64,000 bases of DNA from Methylibium rhizosphaerae (GTDB taxonomy: Bacteria; Pseudomonadota; Gammaproteobacteria; Burkholderiales; Burkholderiaceae_C): contig NZ_SWAR01000007.1 in assembly GCF_006386545.1 (NCBI RefSeq), forward strand, positions 1-64,000. Reading direction: 5' to 3'. Of this stretch, positions 46,493 to 54,767 are shown one piece after another. The notes beneath the pieces are model-generated. The model saw only the letters and a list, made by a program, of their open reading frames with translations, was not told where the DNA came from and ran no database searches. Each line of letters starts with the position of its first letter. The stretch's first letter is position 1. The translations under genes and the position numbers were made by a program.

Positions 46493-46529
46493 AAGCCGCA
46501 CAGGCGACTGTGCGGCTTTTTGCTTTTTT
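46493..46529 (+). terminator. Strong intrinsic terminator between bcp and the phoH-like gene
   Basis: An 11-bp perfect stem AAGCCGCACAG/CTGTGCGGCTT closes a GCGA (GNRA) tetraloop and is followed by TTTTGCTTTTTT. It can end bcp transcripts. Because a promoter-like sequence sits between bcp and this hairpin, it could also be an attenuator for the downstream gene. A 27-codon frame at 46458-46541 (MLVTSQTQHPPAS...) overlaps it. Confidence 0.9.
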
Positions 46530-46555
46530 AGCCCGCTCTGAAAAGCCAGCATTTC

Positions 46556-48232
46556 ATGCCACTGCCGAAGCCGCCTGCCAAGAAAGCCACCCTCCTCAGC
46601 CCCGCCGACTACGAATCCCAGGCCGCGCCCAAACCGGGCAAACGTTCTTCGAAGAACGAGCCCGCGGCCCCTGCCTTGCTCGACTTCTACGACGCCGAGG
46701 CCAAGACCCCACCTGTGAAACCCCCGGTCGCCAAGGCGCCCGCCCCGGCGCCGCAAGGCTCGCTGCCCGTCAAGGCGGTCTCGCGCGGCGCCCCGACCGT
46801 CGCCCCCGAAACCCGGCCGCGCAAGCCGCGCGGCGACGGCCCGGCCAAGCTGTTCGTGCTCGACACCAACGTGCTGATGCACGACCCGATGTCGCTGTTC
46901 CGCTTCGAGGAACATGACGTCTACCTCCCCATGATCACGCTGGAGGAGCTGGACGGCCACAAGAAGGGCATGAGCGAAGTGGCCCGCAACGTGCGCCAGG
47001 TGAGCCGCGAACTGGACCAGCTGGCCGCAGACAGCAAGCACCTCGCCGACCCCGCCACGGGCATCGAGCTGGCCAAGACCGGCCACCGCGAAGCCGGCGG
47101 CAAGCTCTACTTCCAGACCCAGCTGCTCAACGTGCAGCTGCCGCCCGGCCTGCCGCAGGGCAAGGCGGACAACCAGATCCTCGGCGTGGTGCACGCCTTG
47201 CGCGAGCACTATCCCGGGCGCGACGTCGTGCTGGTGTCCAAGGACATCAACATGCGCATCAAGGCCCGCGCCCTGGGCCTGCCCGCCGAGGACTACTACA
47301 ACGACAAGACGCTCGAGGACGGCGACCTGCTCTATACCGGCGTGCTGCCGCTGCCGGCCGACTTCTGGGAGCGCCACGGCAAGACGATGGAGAGCTGGAG
47401 CCAGGGCGGCTCGACCTTCTATCGCATCAGCGGCCCGCTGGTGCCGGCGCTGATGATCAACCAGTTCGTCTACCTCGAGACGCCGGGCGCGGCCCCGCTG
47501 TATGCCAAGGTGACCGAAATCACCGGCAAGACGGCGGTGCTCAAGACGCTGAAGGACTACAGCCACGGCAAGAACGCCGTGTGGGGCGTGACCACCCGCA
47601 ACCGCGAACAGAACTTCGCACTCAACCTGCTGATGGACCCGGAGTGCGACTTCGTCACCCTCACCGGCACGGCAGGCACCGGCAAGACGCTGATGACGCT
47701 GGCCGCCGGCCTGGCGCAGGTGCTCGACGACCGCCGCTACACCGAGATCATCGTCACCCGCGTGACGGTGCCGGTGGGCGAGGACATCGGCTACCTCCCG
47801 GGCACCGAGGAAGAGAAGATGGGCCCCTGGATGGGTGCGCTCGACGACAACCTCGAGGTGCTGGCCAAGAGCGACACCAGCGCCGGTGAATGGGGCCGTG
47901 CGGCCACCAACGAACTCGTGCGCAGCAAGATCAAGATCAAGAGCCTGAACTTCATGCGCGGGCGCACCTTCCTGAACAAGTACGTGATCATCGACGAGGC
48001 GCAGAACCTCACGCCCAAGCAGATGAAGACGCTGATCACGCGTGCGGGCCCGGGCACCAAGATCGTCTGCCTGGGCAACCTGGCGCAGATCGACACACCC
48101 TACCTCACCGAAGGCAGCTCCGGCCTCACCTACGCAGTGGACCGCTTCAAGGGCTGGCCGCACAGCGGCCATGTGACGCTGGCACGCGGCGAACGTTCAC
48201 GCCTGGCGGACTTCGCCTCCGACGTGCTGTAG
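46556..48232 (+). CDS. PIN-PhoH family ATPase (YlaK/PhoH2 type)
   Basis: A 558-residue protein with a Pro/Ala/Lys-rich N-terminal tail (1-95), a PIN nuclease-like domain (about 97-240: KLFVLDTNVLMHDP with the first acidic residue, and VVLVSKDINMRIKARALGL), and a C-terminal PhoH ATPase (Walker A LTGTAGTGKTLMT at about 370; Walker B YVIIDEAQN at about 478). PhoH2-type proteins have RNA-related helicase/nuclease activity; the cellular role is unclear. The disordered basic N-terminus is longer than usual. It is not in a phosphate operon here, though PPK2 lies just downstream, convergent. Confidence 0.9.
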   Translation: MPLPKPPAKKATLLSPADYESQAAPKPGKRSSKNEPAAPALLDFYDAEAKTPPVKPPVAKAPAPAPQGSLPVKAVSRGAPTVAPETRPRKPRGDGPAKLFVLDTNVLMHDPMSLFRFEEHDVYLPMITLEELDGHKKGMSEVARNVRQVSRELDQLAADSKHLADPATGIELAKTGHREAGGKLYFQTQLLNVQLPPGLPQGKADNQILGVVHALREHYPGRDVVLVSKDINMRIKARALGLPAEDYYNDKTLEDGDLLYTGVLPLPADFWERHGKTMESWSQGGSTFYRISGPLVPALMINQFVYLETPGAAPLYAKVTEITGKTAVLKTLKDYSHGKNAVWGVTTRNREQNFALNLLMDPECDFVTLTGTAGTGKTLMTLAAGLAQVLDDRRYTEIIVTRVTVPVGEDIGYLPGTEEEKMGPWMGALDDNLEVLAKSDTSAGEWGRAATNELVRSKIKIKSLNFMRGRTFLNKYVIIDEAQNLTPKQMKTLITRAGPGTKIVCLGNLAQIDTPYLTEGSSGLTYAVDRFKGWPHSGHVTLARGERSRLADFASDVL

Positions 48233-48260
48233 CCGTCGGCCCCCGGTCGAGAGCGCGTGC

Positions 48261-49076
48261 TCAACGCGTGCTCTTGACCGGCTTGAGCGGCCCCTTGAAC
48301 CGCTCCTTCTGAGGCTTGCCCGACAGCGGCGGAAACTCGATCACATCCTGCGGGACGTTCCGCTCGGGCGTGTGGTCGAGCATGTGCCGAATCAGCGTCA
48401 GCCGCCCCCGGCGCTGGTCGTTGAAGTCCACCAGCGTCCAGGGCGCGTGCCTGGTGTGGGTGGCTTCGAGCATGACGTCGCGCGCACGACCGTATTCGGC
48501 GTACAACTCGCGGGCCTTCAAGTCGATGGGACTCAGCTTCCAGCGCTTGAACGGGTCGGCCTGCCGCTCGGCGAAGCGCTCCTCCTGCTGCTCCTGGTCC
48601 ACCGTGAGCCAGTACTTGAACAGCAGCACGCCGTCTTCGACCAGCAGCTTCTCGAATTGCGGCGCCTGCTTCAGGAAGAGCCGGTACTCGGCATCGGTGC
48701 AAAAGCCCATCACCTTCTCGACGCCGGCGCGGTTGTACCAGCTGCGGTCGAACAGCGCGATCTCGCCGGCGGCCGGCAGGTGGGCCACGTAGCGCTGGAA
48801 GTACCACTGGCCGCGCTCGCGGTCGCCCGGCTTGGGCAAGGCCACCACGCGGCACTGGCGCGGGTTGAGCCGTTCGCTGATGGCACCGATCGCTCCGCCC
48901 TTGCCGGCGGTGTCGCGCCCTTCGATGACCACCAGCAGGCGCTTGCCCGTGTGCTGCAGCCACCGAGCCACGCCGTCGAGCTCGAGTTGCAGCGCTTCGA
49001 GCCGCTCCAGATAGCTCTGCTTGTCGAGTTTGTCGAGCTTGCCGCTCCCCTTTTCTTCCCGCTTCTTTTTCGCCAC
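48261..49076 (-). CDS. ppk2: Polyphosphate kinase 2 family
   Basis: A 271-residue PPK2 enzyme that transfers phosphate between polyphosphate and nucleotides. Walker A is VVIEGRDTAGKGGAIGAI (about 48-65), Walker B FDRSWYNRAGVE, and the lid-like GFCTDAEYRLFLKQ, KYWLTVDQEQQEERFAER and FPPLSGKP segments are typical. The Lys/Glu-rich N-terminus (MAKKKREEKGSGKLDKLDK) is normal for one-domain class I PPK2. It is convergent with the PhoH gene and stands alone. Confidence 0.93.
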   Translation of the reverse strand: MAKKKREEKGSGKLDKLDKQSYLERLEALQLELDGVARWLQHTGKRLLVVIEGRDTAGKGGAIGAISERLNPRQCRVVALPKPGDRERGQWYFQRYVAHLPAAGEIALFDRSWYNRAGVEKVMGFCTDAEYRLFLKQAPQFEKLLVEDGVLLFKYWLTVDQEQQEERFAERQADPFKRWKLSPIDLKARELYAEYGRARDVMLEATHTRHAPWTLVDFNDQRRGRLTLIRHMLDHTPERNVPQDVIEFPPLSGKPQKERFKGPLKPVKSTR

Positions 49077-49248
49077 GAACTGAGCTCCAGAGTGTGAGGC
49101 GCACGCACGTTTACAGCAGAACGTCGCAGAGGGCTAGCGGGAGTATCGAGGGGCCGCATCGGCCAGGCCGAATCGCCGCGCCCCCCGCGACACGACAGAA
49201 TCGCGCCTGTTGCCGGGCCGCCAAGAGCCCGCAAAAAAGGGACCCCTC

Positions 49249-51222
49249 TTGAACGCCATCCACCTCGCCCTTGCGCTGGCGATCCTGCTCGTCAACTTCG
49301 CCGGCCTGGCCTGGCTGGTCGAGCGCTGCCTGCCGTCGGCCGACCGCCAGATCGCCCGCGCCGTGGGCGTGCTGGCCGTGTGCCTGCCGCTGTTCTTCAT
49401 CGAGCACTTCGCCGGGCTCGGATCGCTCAAGGCCCTGTGGCCGCTCACCACACTGGCCGCCCTGGCCGTGCTGGGCCGCCGCCTGTGGGACCCGGAGTAC
49501 CTCAAGGACGAATGGCCCTTCGTGCTGCCGCTGCTCTTCGCCTTCGGCTGGCGCTGGGGCTACCCGAACATCGATGCGAATTCGGAGCACCTGACCGACC
49601 TGTACTTCATCAGCAACTACCTGGCCGGCGACACCCTGCCGCCGCCCGACCGCTGGCTGCCCGGCTACCGCTTCGACGTCTACTACGGCTTCCTGCACTA
49701 CGCAGTGGCGCTGCTGGGCCGCTGGCTGGGCGTGGGCGCCGGGCTGGCGATGAACCTCGGCGAGGCGGTCGTCTTCGGCCTGCTGGGCAGCCTGGGCTGG
49801 AGCGTGGCCAGCCGCTGGCTGCACAAGACGGCCCCGAGGCTGCTGCTGGTGACCGCGCTGGTGGCCGGCGGCACCGGGATCGCGCCGCTGCTCGCGCTGC
49901 TCTACCCGGGCGACCCGACGGCACAGATGTGGGCCAACACGCGACTGGCGGGCCTGTACGACCAGCAACTGACCACACCGCTCGGGCAGGCGCTCTTTCC
50001 GAAAGCCGTCCCTCCCGGCTTCGAGCCGCCTGACCTGCCGCTGGAAACGCCCTCCTACCTCCTGTACCTGGGCGACGTGCACCCACCGATCGGCGGCTTC
50101 GTGCTGCTGTTCTTCACGCTGGCGCTGCTGGCGCGCATCGAAAGGCCGCAGCAGGAAGGCGAAGACGCCCGGCCGCTGCTGGCCTGGCTGGGCGCCACGC
50201 TGCTGCTGCCGCTGGCCGTCAACACATGGATCCTGCCGATGCAGGTGCTGCTGGTCGCCGGCTGGGCCGCCTACCGGTGGCGGGGGCGCCAGCCGCTGCA
50301 TCCCCGCTGGCTCGCGGCCGGCGCGGTGCTGGCCGGCATGCTGCTGTACCCCTTCCTGTCGCGCTTCGCCCCCAATGCGCTGGGCACGCCGCTGCTGCTC
50401 ACCGCACCGCTTGACCACACCCCCTGGCGCCAGGGCCTCGCGATCTGGTGGCCGGTGCTGTGGCTGGTGCTGCTGGCCCTGCTGCAAGGTCACAGGCAGC
50501 GCCTCGCATGGTGGTCGGCCTGCGGCGTGGTGGCGCTGTGGCTTCTGAGCGAGTTCGTCACGGTGGACGACCCGAACGGCGGCCGCTTCCAGCGCTTCAA
50601 CACGGTGCTGAAGTGGTGGTCCTGGCTCTACCCGGCAGCCTTGGTGTGGCTGGGCACCCTGCAGCTCGCGGCACCGCAGCGCTGGCGGCGCTGGCTGGCA
50701 GCCGTGCCGCTGCTGGCGGTGTCGCTCTACCTCGTGCCCCAGGCGAACTACTGGAAGCACACGCCGCGGCCGCATGCCGGTCGTCTGCAAGGCGACGGCT
50801 GGCTGCGCAGCGACAGCGCGCACCGGGCCATCCTCAACTGGCTGCGCGCCGCGCCGCAGGGCCTCGTGCTCGAAAGCGTGGAGCGCGGCGCCTACGGCCC
50901 GTCTTCGGCCTTTGCGCTGCATGCGGGGCATCCGTCGGTGGCCGGCTGGCCCGAGCACGTGGCCCAGTGGCGCGGCAACCCGGCCTTCATCGCCGAACGC
51001 ACCCAGCTCATCCGTGAGCTCTACCAGGGCCAGCGGCCCGATGCCGCGGCCTGGCTCAAGGGCCTGGGGGTGGAGTACATCGTCTGGAGCCGCTTCGACT
51101 CCGGCGCCGGGCCGCAAGCCCTGGCGCAACTGAAGCAGCAACTGGCCAACGACTACGCCTGGATCCCGCTGTGGTCCAACGGCGCTGAAGAATTCGGCGT
51201 GTTCAAGCGCCTGCCCTCATGA
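49249..51222 (+). CDS. DUF2298 polytopic membrane protein 1 (TTG start)
   Basis: A 657-residue inner-membrane protein with about 12-14 helices, resembling the YYY/DUF2298 family (GT-C-like). Family landmarks are SEHLTDLYFISNYLAGDTLPPPDRWLPGYRFDVYYGFLHYAVALLGR, LGDVHPPIGGFVLLF, and VTVDDPNGGRFQRFNTVLKWWSWLY. A soluble C-terminal domain (about 530-657) ends the protein. The TTG at 49249 gives (M)NAIHLALALAILLVNFAG, which lines up with MTAIYYLLTLALVLVHFAA of the next gene, and has AAGGGA before it. Its end overlaps the next gene's ATGA. It probably transfers a sugar from a lipid carrier, but no activity is known for the family. Confidence 0.8.
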   Translation: MNAIHLALALAILLVNFAGLAWLVERCLPSADRQIARAVGVLAVCLPLFFIEHFAGLGSLKALWPLTTLAALAVLGRRLWDPEYLKDEWPFVLPLLFAFGWRWGYPNIDANSEHLTDLYFISNYLAGDTLPPPDRWLPGYRFDVYYGFLHYAVALLGRWLGVGAGLAMNLGEAVVFGLLGSLGWSVASRWLHKTAPRLLLVTALVAGGTGIAPLLALLYPGDPTAQMWANTRLAGLYDQQLTTPLGQALFPKAVPPGFEPPDLPLETPSYLLYLGDVHPPIGGFVLLFFTLALLARIERPQQEGEDARPLLAWLGATLLLPLAVNTWILPMQVLLVAGWAAYRWRGRQPLHPRWLAAGAVLAGMLLYPFLSRFAPNALGTPLLLTAPLDHTPWRQGLAIWWPVLWLVLLALLQGHRQRLAWWSACGVVALWLLSEFVTVDDPNGGRFQRFNTVLKWWSWLYPAALVWLGTLQLAAPQRWRRWLAAVPLLAVSLYLVPQANYWKHTPRPHAGRLQGDGWLRSDSAHRAILNWLRAAPQGLVLESVERGAYGPSSAFALHAGHPSVAGWPEHVAQWRGNPAFIAERTQLIRELYQGQRPDAAAWLKGLGVEYIVWSRFDSGAGPQALAQLKQQLANDYAWIPLWSNGAEEFGVFKRLPS

Positions 51223-53231
51223 CTGCCATCTACTACCTGCTGACCCTGGCCCTGGTGCTGGTGCACTTCGCGGCCGTGAGCGCGCTGCTGTCGCGCTGGA
51301 TCCCCTCCTTCCACATCGCACGCGCGGTCGGCGTGCTCGGCATCGCGCTGGCCGGCTACTTCGTCGAGCACTTCCAGGGCTTCGGCCGGCTCACCCTGCT
51401 GTGGCCGCTGACCGCCCTTGCCTCGGCGGTGCTGCTGGCGGCCGACCGCAAGCGCCTGCGGGAGGCCGGCTTCCTGAAGGCGGAGTCGGTGTTCTGGCTG
51501 CTGATGGGCTACGGCCTGCTGTGGAAGTGGTGCTTCCCGTCCATCTACCCCAGCTCGGAACGGGTCACCGACCTCTACTTCATCGGCAACTACCTGCCGG
51601 GCAGCACGCTGCCGCCGCTGGACAACTGGTACCCGCCGCGCAGCTTCGACTTCTACTACGCCTTCCAGCACTACGCGGCCGGCCTGCTGGGGCGCCTGTT
51701 CGACCTCTCGCCCGGCCTGACCTACAACCTTGCGATGCCGCTGCTGACCGGCCTCACTGCCGCGCTGGTGTGGGACTTCGCCGGCCGCTTCATCACCAGG
51801 CGCGCATGGCAATGGCTGCTGGTGGCCAGCTTCGTGATCGGCGGCACCGGTGCCACGCCCTTCGTGCATCTGGTCGAAGGCGACCGGCACGTCGATGCCA
51901 ACGCGCACATGATGGGCAGCGCCCGTTTCGTCGGCCTGTACGACCACCAGTTCACCAGCGACCCGTTCTGGCGTGACGTCTTCCTGCCGCCCGTTCCGCC
52001 GGGCTTCGAGCGCCGCGAGCTGCCGATGGAGGGCTTCGGCTACCAGTACTACGTGGGCGACTATCACCCGCCGCTCGGCGGCTTCTTCCTGCTGGCGCTC
52101 GCCCTGGCGCTGATCGCGCTGCTCGAGCGCGGGCTGGGTTCGGTCCGGCTCAACACGGTGCTGCTTGGCGCCACCGTGCCGCTCACCATCGCCACCAACA
52201 CCTGGGTGTTCCCGCTGCAGGCCCTGCTGGTGGCAGGCTGGATGGCCTGGCGCAGCCGCAGGCCCCTGCCGGATGCCGCCGTACCCGTGCACCCACCGCC
52301 GGCCGACTGGCCTGCCGTCATCGGCGGCGGCCTGGGCGCCGCGGTGCTGATCTACCCCTTCCTCACTGCCTTTGCCGCCAAGTCGCAGCCCACCGCGATG
52401 AAGCTGGTGCAGGCCATCGACCACACACCGGTGGCGCAGTTCCTTGCGCTGCACTGGCCGATGCTGGTGATGATCGTGCTCGGGCTGGCGGTGAGCCTGG
52501 CGAAGCGCGAATGGCGCGGCATCACGCTGTACTTCGCGGTCTTCCTCGGCCTGCTGCTGTTCGCCAGCGAGATGATCCATGTCGACGACCCGTCGGGCGG
52601 CAAGTACGAGCGCACCAACTCCGTCATGAAGTGGTGGGGCTGGTTGTGGACCGCCTGCGTCATTGCGCTGGGCAGCCTGCTGCTGGGGTCACCGTCGCGC
52701 TGGGCGCGCTGGATCACCGGGGCGTCGCTGGCGGTCACCTGCTTCTACGCGGCAGACGTGGTGAGCTATTTCAGGCACACCGGCCAGGCCGACCGCGGCC
52801 AGCTGCACGGCGCCGGCGTCTACACCCGGGAGCCGGTGGTGCGCGACATGTTCCGCTACCTGGCCGACGCCCCGCAGGGCGTCGTGCTCGAGAACATCTA
52901 CGACGGCGCCTACAGCGACAGCGGCATCCATGCCGCCTTTGCCGCCAAGCCGGTGCTGCTGGGATGGCCGATGCACCTGGTCACCTGGCATGGCGACGTG
53001 CCCGACGTCTGGCTCACCCGCGACGCCATCGTGGCGCTGTATGCCGGCAACCTGCCCGATGCACGCAAATGGCTGCTGGCGCGCGACGTGCGCTATATCG
53101 TGTGGAGCGTACGGGACGCGCACAACCGCGAGGCCTGGAGCCGGCTGCAGAGCGACATCGACGCCAGCTATGCATGGCACGGCTTCGGCAACGTCGCCGG
53201 CATGCCGGTCGGGTTGTGGGTGCGGCGGTGA
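51219..53231 (+). CDS. DUF2298 polytopic membrane protein 2
   Basis: A 670-residue paralogue of the preceding gene, sharing the same order of motifs: SERVTDLYFIGNYLPGSTLPPLDNWYPPRSFDFYYAFQHYAAGLLGR, VGDYHPPLGGFFLLAL, and IHVDDPSGGKYERTNSVMKWWGWLW. It also has a soluble C-terminal domain with GVVLENIYDGAYSDSGIHAAFAAKPVLLGWPMHLVTWHG and DVRYIVWSVRDAH, seen in protein 1 as GVEYIVWSRFDSG. It overlaps protein 1 by 4 bp and lies 19 bp before the glycosyltransferase gene, so all four genes form one operon. The two copies probably arose by tandem duplication. Confidence 0.82.
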   Translation: MTAIYYLLTLALVLVHFAAVSALLSRWIPSFHIARAVGVLGIALAGYFVEHFQGFGRLTLLWPLTALASAVLLAADRKRLREAGFLKAESVFWLLMGYGLLWKWCFPSIYPSSERVTDLYFIGNYLPGSTLPPLDNWYPPRSFDFYYAFQHYAAGLLGRLFDLSPGLTYNLAMPLLTGLTAALVWDFAGRFITRRAWQWLLVASFVIGGTGATPFVHLVEGDRHVDANAHMMGSARFVGLYDHQFTSDPFWRDVFLPPVPPGFERRELPMEGFGYQYYVGDYHPPLGGFFLLALALALIALLERGLGSVRLNTVLLGATVPLTIATNTWVFPLQALLVAGWMAWRSRRPLPDAAVPVHPPPADWPAVIGGGLGAAVLIYPFLTAFAAKSQPTAMKLVQAIDHTPVAQFLALHWPMLVMIVLGLAVSLAKREWRGITLYFAVFLGLLLFASEMIHVDDPSGGKYERTNSVMKWWGWLWTACVIALGSLLLGSPSRWARWITGASLAVTCFYAADVVSYFRHTGQADRGQLHGAGVYTREPVVRDMFRYLADAPQGVVLENIYDGAYSDSGIHAAFAAKPVLLGWPMHLVTWHGDVPDVWLTRDAIVALYAGNLPDARKWLLARDVRYIVWSVRDAHNREAWSRLQSDIDASYAWHGFGNVAGMPVGLWVRR

Positions 53232-53250
53232 AGCGGGCGGAGGAGTCGTG

Positions 53251-54252
53251 ATGAACAGCCAGAAGCTGATTTCCGTCGTGGTGCCGGCCTACAACGAAGA
53301 GGCCGTGCTCGATGCCTTCCACCAGCGCATGAGCGCGCTGTTCGACACGCTGGCGGCCTACCGCTGCGAAATGATCTTCGTGAACGACGGCAGCCGGGAC
53401 GGCACGCAGGCCATCATCGATCGCCTGTGCGATGCCGACCCGCGCGTGGCAGGCGTCAACCTGTCGCGCAACTTCGGCAAGGAGATCGCCATGACCGCGG
53501 GACTGGACCATGCCCGCGGCGACGCGGTGGTGATCATCGATGCCGACCTGCAGGACCCGCCGGAGCTCATCGTCGACATGGTGCGCGAATGGGAGGCCGG
53601 CTACGACGTGGTGTATGCGAAGCGCACCGCGCGCGAAGGCGAAACCTGGCTGAAGAAGGCCACCGCTTCGGCCTTCTACCGCCTGATGAAGCGGGTGAGC
53701 CGCGTGGCCATTCCGCAGGACACCGGCGACTTCCGCCTGATGAGCCGGCGCGCCATGGATGCCCTGCTGCAGCTGCGCGAACAGCACCGCTTCATGAAGG
53801 GCCTGTTCGCCTGGGTGGGCTATCGCACCAAGGCCATCGAATACCGGCGCGACCCGCGGGCGGCCGGCGAGACGAAGTTCAACTACTGGAAGCTGTGGAA
53901 CTTCGCGCTCGAGGGCATCACCTCGTTCACCATCGCGCCGCTCAAGCTGGCCACCTACCTGGGGCTGGCCACCGCCGGCCTCGCCTTCGCCTTCGGCACC
54001 TGGATCATCGTGAAGACGCTGGTGTTCGGCGAGGTGGTGCAAGGCTTCCCGACGCTCATGGTCACCATCCTCTTCCTCGGCGGCGTGCAGCTGTTCTTCA
54101 CCGGCGTGCTGGGCGAATACCTCGGGCGCATCTTCAACGAGACCAAGAACCGGCCGCTGTATTTCACCCAGGACGTGCGGCCGTCGCGCGTCGGCGGCGG
54201 CGGTCGCGTGCCGACCGTCCGGGCCGCGGCGGACCGCGCGGGCCTGGCCTGA
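53251..54252 (+). CDS. Family 2 glycosyltransferase, GtrB/DPM1-like
   Basis: A 333-residue polyprenyl-phosphate glycosyltransferase. The GT-A domain starts SVVVPAYNEEAVLDAFHQRM, has FVNDGSRDGTQAIID, the DxD-type IIDADLQDPPELI and a TGDFRLMSRRAMD acceptor region. Two C-terminal membrane helices (LATYLGLATAGLAFAFGTWIIVKTL and TLMVTILFLGGVQLFFTGVLGEYLGRIF) anchor it, as in GtrB/Dpm1. It likely makes undecaprenyl-phosphate-sugar. GGAGGAG precedes the ATG; the GTG one codon earlier is an alternative. It follows the DUF2298 genes and precedes the flippase-like gene. Confidence 0.92.
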   Translation: MNSQKLISVVVPAYNEEAVLDAFHQRMSALFDTLAAYRCEMIFVNDGSRDGTQAIIDRLCDADPRVAGVNLSRNFGKEIAMTAGLDHARGDAVVIIDADLQDPPELIVDMVREWEAGYDVVYAKRTAREGETWLKKATASAFYRLMKRVSRVAIPQDTGDFRLMSRRAMDALLQLREQHRFMKGLFAWVGYRTKAIEYRRDPRAAGETKFNYWKLWNFALEGITSFTIAPLKLATYLGLATAGLAFAFGTWIIVKTLVFGEVVQGFPTLMVTILFLGGVQLFFTGVLGEYLGRIFNETKNRPLYFTQDVRPSRVGGGGRVPTVRAAADRAGLA

Positions 54253-54254
54253 CG

Positions 54255-54656
54255 ATGCTGCGCGGCCAGCTGCTGCGCTACTGCCTCGTCGGCGTGGGCA
54301 ACACGCTGGCGCACTTTGCTGTGCTGGTGGCGCTGGTGGAGGCGGCCCGCATGGCGCCGGCTGTGGCCAACGTGCTGGCCTTCGCGGCGGCCAATGCGCT
54401 TTCGTTCGTGATGAACTCGCGCTTCACTTTCGCCAGCCGGCTGGGCTGGGGGCGCTACCTGAAGTTCCTGGCGGTGTCGCTGCTGGGCCTGGCGATCAAC
54501 TACCTCACCATGCAGCTGGCGCAGGCGCTGGGGCTGCACTACCTCGCGGGTGCGGCGGTGGCCATCGTGCTGGTCATCGGCATCGGCTTCGGGCTGAGCC
54601 GGGCGGTGGTGTTCGGCCGCCCGCCGCGGGGCGAAAGTCACGCCGGGCCCGATTGA
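54255..54656 (+). CDS. GtrA-family membrane protein (lipid-sugar flippase)
   Basis: A 133-residue four-helix protein of the GtrA family (LLRYCLVGVGNTLAHFAVLV and ANALSFVMNSRFTF, YLKFLAVSLLGLAINYLTM). GtrA proteins are thought to flip lipid-linked sugars across the inner membrane. It starts 2 bp after the GtrB-like stop. With GtrB upstream and the DUF2298 pair, the set resembles GtrABC serotype-conversion operons in which the third protein transfers the sugar. Confidence 0.88.
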   Translation: MLRGQLLRYCLVGVGNTLAHFAVLVALVEAARMAPAVANVLAFAAANALSFVMNSRFTFASRLGWGRYLKFLAVSLLGLAINYLTMQLAQALGLHYLAGAAVAIVLVIGIGFGLSRAVVFGRPPRGESHAGPD

Positions 54657-54700
54657 CCGCGCCGCACACTCGGATTGGGTTTCCCTGGGCCCACCGATTG

Positions 54701-54716
54701 CTGTATAAACATACAG
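54701..54716. promoter_or_regulatory. LexA (SOS) box of the mutasome cassette
   Basis: CTGTATAAACATACAG is a perfect CTGT-N8-ACAG SOS box. It lies 51 bp before the imuA ATG and predicts DNA-damage induction of imuA-imuB-dnaE2. Confidence 0.88.
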
Positions 54717-54767
54717 TGATTCATTGACCCTGGCCCACGCCCTTTCGCCCCTTTCGCCCGTTCCTCC

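Noticed and set aside
46458..46541. A 27-codon leader peptide before the PhoH gene
   Set aside because: It overlaps the terminator and lacks a clear ribosome-binding site; kept only as part of the attenuator hypothesis.
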